Origin: Accumulibacter sp.
GTDB lineage: Bacteria > Pseudomonadota > Gammaproteobacteria > Burkholderiales > Rhodocyclaceae
Length of the DNA: 64,000 nt
Reading direction: 5' to 3'
Assembly: GCF_036625195.1 (NCBI RefSeq)
Contig: NZ_JAZKUG010000001.1
Coordinates: 2,418,001 to 2,482,000, forward strand
Under the pieces are notes generated by a model that was not told where the DNA came from, did no database searches, and saw nothing but the letters and a program-made list of their open reading frames with translations. Below are positions 20,373 through 28,042 of this stretch, in pieces (positions within the stretch are counted from its first letter, which is position 1; each line of letters opens with the position of its first letter). Both the position numbers and the translations under genes were made by a program.

Positions 20373-20928
20373 TCAGTCGCGGACGCGGTGGGCTGGCGTG
20401 CCGACGTAGAGGCGGGGCGCGTCCAAGTCGTGTGCGACGACAGTGCCGGCGCCGGTGCGCACCGCGGACGCGATGCGGATCCCGTCCGAGACGACCTTCC
20501 GGACGCCCAGGAACACACCTTCCTCGATCAGCACACTGCCGGCGATCACGGCACCGGGTGCCAGGAAGCAGTGGTCTCCCCCTTCGGAATCGTGCGACAG
20601 CGAACACGCGGGATTGACGAACACGTTGGTGCCGATCCGGGCGCACAGGTCAAGCGAACAGGCGCCGAGAACGACGGAACCAGCGCCGACGTCCGTCATC
20701 GGTCCGCCCACCACGGACGGATTGATGAGCGTCGCTGGCGTCATGGCGGAGACCAGCCGCCCGTACACCAGCGCGCCCAGTCATGCTCTGGTAGCCGATC
20801 CCGACAAGGAAAGACGGCCATGTGTTTCCGCGCACGGCCGCCGCATCGGCAGTCCGGCGCAGGATCTTTGCAGGGCCGACATTCTCGCCTGCCGGGCGCT
20901 GGTCATCCAGGAACCCGGCGGGACCGTG
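20373..20928 (-). pseudogene. NeuD/PglD-like sugar O/N-acyltransferase remnant
   Basis: Two frames together read as a sialic-acid-type acetyltransferase. The upstream frame gives AGFLDDQRP, ILRRTADAA and FLVGIGYQSM, the typical end of the small N-terminal Rossmann domain. The downstream frame (from about 20781) gives YGRLVSAMTPATLINPSVV, followed by hexapeptide repeats such as DVGAGSVVLGACSLDL, IGTNVFVNPACSLSHDSEGGDHCFLAPGAV and the C-terminal LYVGTPAHRVRD. One base too many (or two too few) at about 20781 and the loss of the first 40 or so residues break the gene. The hexapeptide domain alone could in principle be expressed from a GTG at 20768 (131 aa). Acetylation of an amino sugar would fit its neighbours. 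Confidence 0.68.
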
Positions 20929-20958
20929 TCACATCCCTGCAACGACGTCGCTGCGAAT

Positions 20959-21519
20959 TCACGAAAACCCGGGCAGCCAGCCACTCTCCGCGCGGCGAGT
21001 GACGGTTTCGAGTGTGCCCTGGAACAGGGCTTCGATGACCGGCGGTTCGCGCCATCGTTCATTGAGGAAGGTCAGGCCGACCTCCTCGACCAGGGCGCCG
21101 CGCCAGTAGTGGTTGGCAATCTCGTCGAGGGCCGCCAGGCTGAGGCTGTGCGGCAGCCGCAGGTAGTCGAGCCAGCTCGAGTCATGGAAGGAGCAGACGT
21201 AGGCTCCCTTGCTACGCGCGCGCACCAGTGCCTTGCCGAAGACACGCGCCGGGTGCTTGTGGCGAAAAGTTTCGGCGTCGATGCGGGTGGCGAAGAGCAG
21301 CAGGGCATGCAGGCGGCTCGGGAACTGCCCGTACAGGCGTTGCCGAAAATACTCGAGATGGTACTCGGCGAAGTAGTTCTGAACCGTCGTGAACTGGTCT
21401 TCCGGCAACGAGCGGCCGAACGGATTGCCGACCAGGATATCCCACCCCGGCAGTTCGGCATCGTCATCAAGCCAGGCGTAGAGCTCGATCGTCGTACTGT
21501 CCTTGAGCAAGTGATCCAT
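20959..21519 (-). CDS. Unrecognised 186-aa protein
   Basis: I do not recognise this protein. It is soluble, with no signal peptide or membrane segment. Notable segments are IELYAWLDDDAELPGWD, VGNPFGRSLPEDQF, PSRLHALLLFAT, CSFHDSSWLDYLRLP and HYWRGAL. The mixture of invariant-looking Trp, Gly and Arg residues suggests an enzyme fold rather than a structural protein. An AGGAAATC sequence directly before the ATG at 21519 supports that start over the GTG at 21567. Codon use looks like that of its neighbours. It ends 30 nt before the coherent part of the NeuD-like remnant, whose N terminus is missing, so a deletion may have joined the two. Confidence 0.6.
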   Translation of the reverse strand: MDHLLKDSTTIELYAWLDDDAELPGWDILVGNPFGRSLPEDQFTTVQNYFAEYHLEYFRQRLYGQFPSRLHALLLFATRIDAETFRHKHPARVFGKALVRARSKGAYVCSFHDSSWLDYLRLPHSLSLAALDEIANHYWRGALVEEVGLTFLNERWREPPVIEALFQGTLETVTRRAESGWLPGFS

Positions 21520-21620
21520 GATTTCCTGCCACACTGAGCTGTCCGGGCTGCTTGCGTTCCGCCGCACATCCGCGACGGCGGTTCTCGTTGCGGTGGGAGC
21601 GCGAGGCGGCCGGGGAGTGG

Positions 21621-22040
21621 CTAACGGCTACGGCTGAACTTCTCCACGAGCAGGCCCAGTTTCTCGCTGGTCCGCCGTGCCTGTTCTTCCGCTGCGCGCT
21701 GCTGTTTGCGTTCTTCCGCTTGTTTCCGCAGCCGCTCCTTCACCAGTTTGGCAGCATGACCGCGGTGTGCCTCGGTGACCTCGCCACTCTTCTGGCCATC
21801 GAGACCAAGGCGGTCGCTTGCTCCCGCCAGCGTCTTCAGGTAGCGCAAAGAGTTTGTATGCATCGCCAGGGCAATGCGCAGCGTTCTGCGATCGACGCCC
21901 GGCACGCAAGTCAGCAGTTGCTTGTCGATGCCGATCGCCAGCGCCTGGCATTCGCGGAAGACCGGGAAGCGTTCCTGCAAGTCCTTCAGGAGTTGGCGGG
22001 GGTCGCTCTCCGGGCCGGGTTTCGTGGTCGGCGTCGTCAT
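21621..22040 (-). CDS. proQ: ProQ/FinO domain RNA chaperone
   Basis: This 139-aa protein carries a ProQ/FinO RNA-binding domain in its first two thirds, with LQERFPVFRECQALAIG, IDKQLL, RRTLRIALAMHTNSLRYLKTL and a basic, glutamine-rich helical C terminus (KERLRKQAEERKQQR). Such proteins bind structured small RNAs and mRNA 3' ends. It is shorter than E. coli ProQ and lacks the C-terminal Tudor-like domain, as in several betaproteobacteria. The ATG at 22040 gives a compact N terminus; an upstream alternative exists. Gene symbol is by domain only. Confidence 0.85.
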   Translation of the reverse strand: MTTPTTKPGPESDPRQLLKDLQERFPVFRECQALAIGIDKQLLTCVPGVDRRTLRIALAMHTNSLRYLKTLAGASDRLGLDGQKSGEVTEAHRGHAAKLVKERLRKQAEERKQQRAAEEQARRTSEKLGLLVEKFSRSR

Positions 22041-22197
22041 GATGATCGGTGTCCGAAAACGGGCTTGGCGTGGTGGGTGCCATGGATATGCTTCGAAGGG
22101 GCCGGCAGATCGCACTGCAAGCGCCGTGCCTCGATCGTCCGGCGCATCGCCGATGCCCGCGCGGCGCTACGCCAGGACGAATGCAGCCGACAGCCGA

Positions 22198-24183
22198 TCA
22201 GAAATGGATGCCGCGCATGATCTGCGAGAAGGCGACCTGATCCGCCGTCTGCGGCGCGGGCTCGTTCGGCTTGTGCGCGGCTGCGCTGGAATCGGGGAAC
22301 ATGCGGAAGCTGGTGTTCATGACGATCTGCGCCACCTTCGGCGTCAGCGAGTGCAGCAGGGCGCCGAAGATCCCCAGCCGGGTGGCGATGCGGACCGGCT
22401 TGTGGATGATCGCTTCGACGATCATGTCGGCCGCTTCATCCGGGGTCAGCGTCGGCACCTGATCGTAAAGCTTGGTCGGGGCGATCATCGGGGTCTTCAC
22501 CAGCGGCATGTTGATGGTGGTGAACTCGATGCCGCGATCGGCAAACTCCGACGCTGCGCAGCGCGCCCAGGCGTCCATCGCTGCCTTGGAAGCGACGTAG
22601 GCGGAGAAGCGGGGCGCATTGGTCAGGACACCGATCGACGAGATGTTGATCACGTGGCCCTTGCGCTTGGCGATCATCGCCGGCAGGAAGCCCATGGTCA
22701 GTCGCAGGGCGCCGAAGTAGTTGACCTCCATCGTCCGCTCGAAGTCGTGGAAGCGGTCGAAGGAGCTCTCGATGCCACGGCGGATCGAGCGGCCGGCATT
22801 GTTGACCAGGATGTCGACCCCGCCGTGCTCCTCGTTCATGAACTTGACGAATGCCTCGCACTGCTGCGGGTCGGCCACGTCTACCGCGTGCGTGATCAGG
22901 CGCAGCCCGGCTTCCTCGAACTCCTTGCGGACTTCGTCGAGCGCCTTCGCGTCACGGGCGATCGTCACGGCAATCGCGCCCGCTTCGGCCATCTTGCGGA
23001 TCGTCGCCTTGCCGATCCCGGACGAGCCACCGGTCACCAGTACGACCTTGCCTTCGATCTGCCCGCGCAGCGTCCGGTCGATGAACAGGTCGGGGTCGAG
23101 ATGCCGTTCCCAGTAATCCCACAGGCGCCAGGCATAGCTGTCGAGCGGCGGCACCGCTATGCCACTGCCCTTGAGCGCGCGCTGCGTCTCGCGGCAGTCG
23201 AAACGCGTCGGGTAGTTGACGAAATCGAGGATGTCATCGGGCAAGCCGAGATCCTTCATCACCGCGGCGCGGATGCGCCGCACCGGGGTCAGCGCGAACA
23301 TCGCCTTGCGCATCGAGCGCGGGATGAAGCCGAGCAGGGCGGCATTGATGCGCATCGCCATTTCCGGTGCGTGAGCCGCGCGGGCGAAGGTGTTGAGCAG
23401 GTCGCCGACGCGCATCGGCGTCGGGTCCGTGAGATGGAAGCACTGGCCGTCCTCATTATCGAGGTGCGCGATGTGGTCCATCGCAGCGACGACGAAGTCG
23501 ACCGGCACGACATTGATGCGCCCGCCCTCGATGCCGATCGTCGGCATCCACGACGGGAACATCCGGCGCATCTTCTGGATCAGCTTGAAGAAGTAGTAAG
23601 GGCCGTCGATCTTGTCCATTTCGCCGGTGCGCGAGTCACCGACGACGATCGCCGGACGGAAGATGCGCCACGGGACCTTGCACTCGCGGCGAACGATGCC
23701 CTCGGAATCGTGCTTGGTGCGGAAGTACGGATTATCGAGGTTCTCCGCTTCTTCGAACATGTCCTCGCGAAAGAGTCCCTCGAAGAGGCCGGCGGAGGCA
23801 ATCGAACTGACGAGGTGGAAGTGCCTGGCGGCGAGTTCCTCGGCCAGCCTGACGGTGTTGCGGGTGCCGTCCACGTTGGCTCGCTGCTGGTCCTCGGCGC
23901 TTGCCTTGAGGTCATAGATCGCAGCCAGGTGGAAGAAGTGGTCTACCCTGCCCTTGAGCTTGTGCACGTCTGCCTTCGCGACACCGAGTTCGGGCTGTGT
24001 CAGGTCGCCGACGATCGGGATGGCCCGGCTTTCGTCGCAGCCCCAGTAGTCGTACCATTCCTGGAGGCGGGGCTGCTCGACGGCGCGGGTCAGGAAATAG
24101 ACGGTTGCTTGCGGGCGCGCGAGCAGCTTGGCGACGAGCCGCTTGCCGATGAAACCGGTGGCGCCGGTGACGAAGTAGATCAT
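22198..24183 (-). CDS. Two-domain fatty acyl-CoA reductase (alcohol-forming type)
   Basis: This 661-aa protein joins two SDR domains. The N-terminal extended-SDR half starts with TGATGFIG (6-13) and has Y153-K157 in YFRTK. The C-terminal classical SDR has TGGSSGIG (384-391), NNAG (461-464), S515-S516 and Y529-K533 in YVASK. The length and order match Marinobacter-type fatty acyl-CoA reductases; the C-terminal half resembles Acr1, which makes aldehydes from acyl-CoA. The product would be a fatty alcohol for wax esters. A GAGGAG site precedes the ATG at 24183. It diverges from the phasin gene, and a wax ester synthase lies 4 kb away. Confidence 0.83.
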   Translation of the reverse strand: MIYFVTGATGFIGKRLVAKLLARPQATVYFLTRAVEQPRLQEWYDYWGCDESRAIPIVGDLTQPELGVAKADVHKLKGRVDHFFHLAAIYDLKASAEDQQRANVDGTRNTVRLAEELAARHFHLVSSIASAGLFEGLFREDMFEEAENLDNPYFRTKHDSEGIVRRECKVPWRIFRPAIVVGDSRTGEMDKIDGPYYFFKLIQKMRRMFPSWMPTIGIEGGRINVVPVDFVVAAMDHIAHLDNEDGQCFHLTDPTPMRVGDLLNTFARAAHAPEMAMRINAALLGFIPRSMRKAMFALTPVRRIRAAVMKDLGLPDDILDFVNYPTRFDCRETQRALKGSGIAVPPLDSYAWRLWDYWERHLDPDLFIDRTLRGQIEGKVVLVTGGSSGIGKATIRKMAEAGAIAVTIARDAKALDEVRKEFEEAGLRLITHAVDVADPQQCEAFVKFMNEEHGGVDILVNNAGRSIRRGIESSFDRFHDFERTMEVNYFGALRLTMGFLPAMIAKRKGHVINISSIGVLTNAPRFSAYVASKAAMDAWARCAASEFADRGIEFTTINMPLVKTPMIAPTKLYDQVPTLTPDEAADMIVEAIIHKPVRIATRLGIFGALLHSLTPKVAQIVMNTSFRMFPDSSAAAHKPNEPAPQTADQVAFSQIMRGIHF

Positions 24184-24360
24184 CCCATTCTCCTCATGTC
24201 GGTAGTCTGTGGTCGTGTTGCGTGCTTTTCCAGCACCCCCAGCTGGAGAACCTTGCGCAGACCTTTAGTGTGCGTCCTCTAGATATTGTCACTAGACTCT
24301 CTTTCCAGGGCAAGCGAAAAACTTGTTGACCTCTTGATTATCGTCTTTAAGGAGACCGAA

Positions 24361-24954
24361 ATGGGCAAGAAACTCAGGGAACTGGCTGGTGATGTGGGCG
24401 AGAACCAACTGGCGTCGACCGTCAAGGAATCGGCCCAACAGATCTGGCTGGCGGGGCTCGGCGCCTTTGCCAAGGCACAGGAAGAAGGCGGCAAGGTCTT
24501 CGAGGCGCTGGTGAAGGAAGGCGAGAGCATCCAGTCGAGGACACGCAAGATGACCGACGAGCGGATCGCACAGGTGGCCGGCAAGGCAGCAGGTACGTGG
24601 GACCGGCTCGAGCAGGTCTTCGAGGACCGGGTTGCGCGTGCGCTGGGCAGCCTCGGCGTTCCGAGCAAGCAGGATATCGAGCGGCTGTCGCGGCGCGTCG
24701 TCGAGTTGAGCGCGGCCGTGCAGGCGCTGACCGAAGGGAAGGCCCCGCCGAAGGCGGCTGCGCGCGCCGCCAAGCCGGTGGCGCCGGCGACCGACAGCGT
24801 TGCCGCCGGGCTTGAGGAGAAGGTTCCCACCAGCAAGCCCGCGACGGCGCGGGCGGCACCACGCCGTGCCGCTGCCAAACCGACCGCGGTCAAGGCGGCG
24901 CCGCCGGTGACGCCGGCTGACGTGCTGAACACGATTCCGCAGACCGGCGAGTAA
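24361..24954 (+). CDS. PhaF/PhaI-type granule-associated phasin
   Basis: This 197-aa protein has an amphipathic helical phasin domain (about 1-125, with IWLAGLGAFAKAQEEGGKVFEALVKEG) and an Ala/Pro/Lys-rich C-terminal tail with AAK-type repeats like those of PhaF and histone-like DNA-binding tails. Such proteins coat polyester granules and can tether them to the nucleoid. AAGGAG precedes the ATG at 24361; an in-frame TTG at 24286 would add a non-conserved extension. It diverges from the acyl-CoA reductase gene (177 nt apart), placing a granule coat protein beside lipid-synthesis genes. Confidence 0.85.
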   Translation: MGKKLRELAGDVGENQLASTVKESAQQIWLAGLGAFAKAQEEGGKVFEALVKEGESIQSRTRKMTDERIAQVAGKAAGTWDRLEQVFEDRVARALGSLGVPSKQDIERLSRRVVELSAAVQALTEGKAPPKAAARAAKPVAPATDSVAAGLEEKVPTSKPATARAAPRRAAAKPTAVKAAPPVTPADVLNTIPQTGE

Positions 24955-24965
24955 GCTGCTCGCGT

Positions 24966-24985
24966 GCGGGACCGCTACGTCCCGC
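24966..24985 (+). terminator. Possible terminator hairpin after phasin gene
   Basis: A seven-base-pair perfect stem GCGGGAC/GTCCCGC with a six-base loop starts 11 nt after the phasin stop. The T-run that follows is poor and interrupted, so termination is uncertain. Confidence 0.35.
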
Positions 24986-25159
24986 TGCACGCTTCTCGTT
25001 TCGGGGTCGGGCAACGCCCTGGGCGCGGTTCAAGACCGCGAGTGGGCAGGCCCGCGGCCTGCTTGGCTTGCCGCCGTGGATTGCTGGCCGCGCTAGCGAC
25101 GCGAAGCCGTCGGCCAGCGACGGTTGCAGGCCGTTTCCCCATCGCCAAAGGAAAACCCG

Positions 25160-26377
25160 ATGAACGCTGCGACGACGTACCCGATGATTGGCCTGGCGCT
25201 TGCCGGCGGTGGCCCGGTTGGGGGAATCTATGAGGTTGGCGCGATGGCAGCTTTGGCAGAGGCGTTCGAGGGCGTCGACTTCACTGCCTTCGGAATCTAC
25301 GTCGGCGTCAGTTCGGGTGCTTTCATCGCGGCCGCGGTGGCCAACGGGCTTGGGCCCGACAAACTGGCGCGGATGCTGGTCGAGAACGACACGGACGAGG
25401 TCTTCGATCCCGAGATGCTGCTGCGGCCCGCTTTCGGAGAGTACCTGCGGCGGGCGCTGGCAGTGCCGGTCCTGTTCTGGTCGTCGCTTCGCCAGTACTT
25501 GTCGGATCCTTGGCATTTACGGCCGATCGAGGCCTTCCAGAGCCTGAGTCATGCCATTCCGGCCGGCGTCTTCAACAGCGCTGGCATCGATCGACTGCTC
25601 CGCCGACTGTTTTCCACTGGTGGCCGCACGAACGATTTCCGGCAACTGAAGCGGCGGCTGTTCATCGTCGCGACCGACCTCGATACCGGTGAGTCGGTTG
25701 CCTTCGGTTCGCCTGCGCACGCCGACGTGCCGATTTCGGTCGCGGTGCAGGCCAGTGCCGCGCTGCCGGGACTGTTTCCGCCGGTGCGAATCGGTGAACG
25801 CTACTTCGTCGATGGCGCCCTGATCAAGACCCTGCACGCGTCCGTCGCGCTGCAGGCCGGTGCCGAACTCCTCATCTGCATCAACCCGCTCGTACCCTTC
25901 GACTCGCGACTCGCTGCCCAGCGACCGCTGCACGAGAATCCTCCGCATGCCCCCGAGCACCTGGTCGACGGTGGCCTGCCGGTGGTTCTGTCGCAGACCT
26001 TTCGCGCCATCATCCATTCGCGGATGCGCACCGGGATGGATCGCTATCGGCACGAGTTCAAGGGCCGCGATGTCGTCCTGTTCGAGCCGACCCGCGACGA
26101 TGTCGATATGTTCTTCACCAATGTCTTCAGCTATCGTGGGCGCAGCCGGCTCTGCGAGCATGCCTATCAGCGGACGCGCAGCGATCTCTACCGACGCCGG
26201 CACGAGTTGCGGCCGATCCTTGCCCGCCACGGCATCGAGCTCAATCTCGGTGTGCTGAAGGACCACAGCCGTTCGCTGCTGCCGCACAAGCGCCGGCCCG
26301 ATCTGGCGACGAGCGCGGGCGCGCTCGATGCCTCGCTGACGGATCTCGAGCGCTGGTTGCGGACGCAGGGCGCCTGA
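25160..26377 (+). CDS. Patatin-like phospholipase/lipase
   Basis: This 405-aa protein is a patatin-family serine acyl hydrolase. The glycine-rich oxyanion loop GLALAGGGPVGG is at the N terminus, the nucleophile elbow GVSSG is at 49-53 with S51, and the catalytic aspartate lies in YFVDGALIK. There is no signal peptide, so it is cytoplasmic. The C-terminal region is Arg-rich and not conserved. AAAGGA precedes the ATG at 25160. Its place between a phasin and a TetR regulator, near a wax ester synthase, suggests turnover or remodelling of storage lipid or membrane phospholipid; this is inference. Confidence 0.85.
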   Translation: MNAATTYPMIGLALAGGGPVGGIYEVGAMAALAEAFEGVDFTAFGIYVGVSSGAFIAAAVANGLGPDKLARMLVENDTDEVFDPEMLLRPAFGEYLRRALAVPVLFWSSLRQYLSDPWHLRPIEAFQSLSHAIPAGVFNSAGIDRLLRRLFSTGGRTNDFRQLKRRLFIVATDLDTGESVAFGSPAHADVPISVAVQASAALPGLFPPVRIGERYFVDGALIKTLHASVALQAGAELLICINPLVPFDSRLAAQRPLHENPPHAPEHLVDGGLPVVLSQTFRAIIHSRMRTGMDRYRHEFKGRDVVLFEPTRDDVDMFFTNVFSYRGRSRLCEHAYQRTRSDLYRRRHELRPILARHGIELNLGVLKDHSRSLLPHKRRPDLATSAGALDASLTDLERWLRTQGA

Positions 26378-26486
26378 GCCGCCCGCGTCGGTGCGGCACC
26401 CCGCCGGCGGTATGGTCGACAAGGATTCCCCGGTATCACGCAGAGTGCTATTCTGAGCTCCGCGGAGAGGTCGACACGGAGAGCCG

Positions 26487-27134
26487 ATGGAGAGGAAGCC
26501 GAAGCGGCGTACGCGCGAGCGGATCATCGAGACGAGCCTGCGCCTGTTCAACGACTTCGGTGAACCGAACGTCACGACGACGGTCATCGCGGACGAGATG
26601 AACATCAGTCCGGGCAATCTCTACTATCATTTCCACAACAAGGACGAAATTCTGGAGTCGATTTTTGCCGTCTTCGAGCGGGAGATCGAGGACACGCTCG
26701 CTGCGCCCACCCGGCGACCCGCCGACGTGGAAGACATCTGGCTGTTCCTGCATCTGCTTTTCGAACAGATCTGGAAGTACCGCTTCTTCTACCGCGACCT
26801 GAATGACCTGCTGACGCGCAATCGACTGCTGGAAGTCCATTTCCGACAGATTCTCCTGCACAAGGTGCGGACTGCGACGACGCTCTGCGAGGGTCTGGTT
26901 CTGGCTGGCGCCATGCGTGCCAGCAGGGACGAGTTGCGGGCGCTGGCGACGAACATGACGGTCATCGCCACTTACTGGCTATCCTATGAGTACGCCTGTG
27001 ATCCACGCGGCAAGCTCGAAAGCGGCCGCATCGGACGTGGCGTCCATCAGGTGATGGCGATGTTGTCGCCGTTTCTCGTCGGCGAATCGAAGGGCCTGCT
27101 CGACAGGCTCTCACAGGAGTACCTCGCGGCCTGA
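26487..27134 (+). CDS. TetR family transcriptional regulator
   Basis: This 215-aa repressor-type protein has an N-terminal TetR helix-turn-helix (about 8-55) with RIIETSLRLFNDFG, VIADEMNISPGNLYYHFHNKDEI. The ligand-binding domain is all-helical with aromatic-rich helices (FEQIWKYRFFYRDL), suited to a hydrophobic ligand such as an acyl-CoA. It lies between the patatin gene and a TPR gene in the same direction and may control the storage-lipid genes. No palindromic operator was found by eye. Confidence 0.9.
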   Translation: MERKPKRRTRERIIETSLRLFNDFGEPNVTTTVIADEMNISPGNLYYHFHNKDEILESIFAVFEREIEDTLAAPTRRPADVEDIWLFLHLLFEQIWKYRFFYRDLNDLLTRNRLLEVHFRQILLHKVRTATTLCEGLVLAGAMRASRDELRALATNMTVIATYWLSYEYACDPRGKLESGRIGRGVHQVMAMLSPFLVGESKGLLDRLSQEYLAA

Positions 27135-27183
27135 TCCGACGCGGGTGATCGTCTTTTCCCAACTCCATCGAGGAGGATGTCCC

Positions 27184-27957
27184 ATGGCATGGACCAAGTT
27201 CCCCTATCCCGACAAGGCGTACAACCACGCCGGTGCGGCGTTGCAGAAGAGCTGGGCACGTCTGCATCGTGGCGACTGTGAGCCGTTCCCGGCCGACCCG
27301 AGGCTGCAGGATGCCTGGCGGGGTTACCACGCCGGTGATTTCGAGCAGGCGGTCGCGGCCGGGTTGGCCTGCGGCAGGGCGGGCTACAACGTGGCCAACA
27401 AGGCGACGACGATCTACGCCAGCTATCTGGAGACCAACGACGAGCGCAAGCTGAGCCTTTTGAACGAGGTGGCGGAGCGTTGCGAGGAGCAGCAGGAACA
27501 GACGCCGGACGATGCCAATGCATGGTATCTGCATGCCTTCGCGCTTGGTCGCTACAGCCAGAGCATCTCGGTCGTCAAGGCATTGGCACAGGGGCTGGGT
27601 GGCAGGATCAAGCACAGCCTGACGCAGGCGTTGGCGCTGCAACCCGCGCATGCCGACGCACATCTTGCCCTCGGCGCCTATCATGCTGAAGTGATCGACA
27701 AGGTTGGGGCCCTGGTCGGTGGCATCACTTACGGCGTCAAGAAGGATGTCGGCAAGGATCTCCTCGAGAGGGCGATGAAACTCAACCCTGAGTCGGCGAT
27801 CACCCGCATCGAGTACGCCAACGCGTTGCTCCTGATGTTCGGCAAGGCGAAGATGAAGGAGGCAGAGCGGCTCTACCAGGAAGCGGCCGCGTGCGTTCCG
27901 CTGGACGCCATGGAGCGGCTCGACGTCGAGGCTGCGAAGGCCGAACTCGCCGATTGA
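27184..27957 (+). CDS. TPR-like helical protein of unknown role
   Basis: This 257-aa protein has tetratricopeptide-like helices in its second half (for example HSLTQALALQPAHADAHLALGAYH and DLLERAMKLNPESAITRIEYANALL). It starts MAWTKFPYPDKAY with no signal peptide. A GAGGAGG sequence gives a strong ribosome-binding site before the ATG at 27184. It follows the TetR gene by 49 nt and is convergent with the wax ester synthase gene. No enzymatic motif is visible. A scaffold role is possible. Confidence 0.72.
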   Translation: MAWTKFPYPDKAYNHAGAALQKSWARLHRGDCEPFPADPRLQDAWRGYHAGDFEQAVAAGLACGRAGYNVANKATTIYASYLETNDERKLSLLNEVAERCEEQQEQTPDDANAWYLHAFALGRYSQSISVVKALAQGLGGRIKHSLTQALALQPAHADAHLALGAYHAEVIDKVGALVGGITYGVKKDVGKDLLERAMKLNPESAITRIEYANALLLMFGKAKMKEAERLYQEAAACVPLDAMERLDVEAAKAELAD

Positions 27958-28042
27958 GGGATCGTCAAGAAGTCGTCGTAGACTCGTGAGGGGCGAAGAC
28001 TGGCGGTCCAGCAGGCGGGCAGCGGCGACCGCCGCAGCTGGC

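Noticed and set aside
21874..24282. An 802-codon open frame on the + strand opposite the acyl-CoA reductase gene
   Set aside because: It mirrors the reductase gene in a GC-rich genome; its translation has no domain, and the minus-strand frame has two full SDR domains and a strong ribosome-binding site.
24326..24354. TTGACC before the phasin gene as a -35 element
   Set aside because: The -10 position would fall on the ribosome-binding site, leaving no room for a transcript start.
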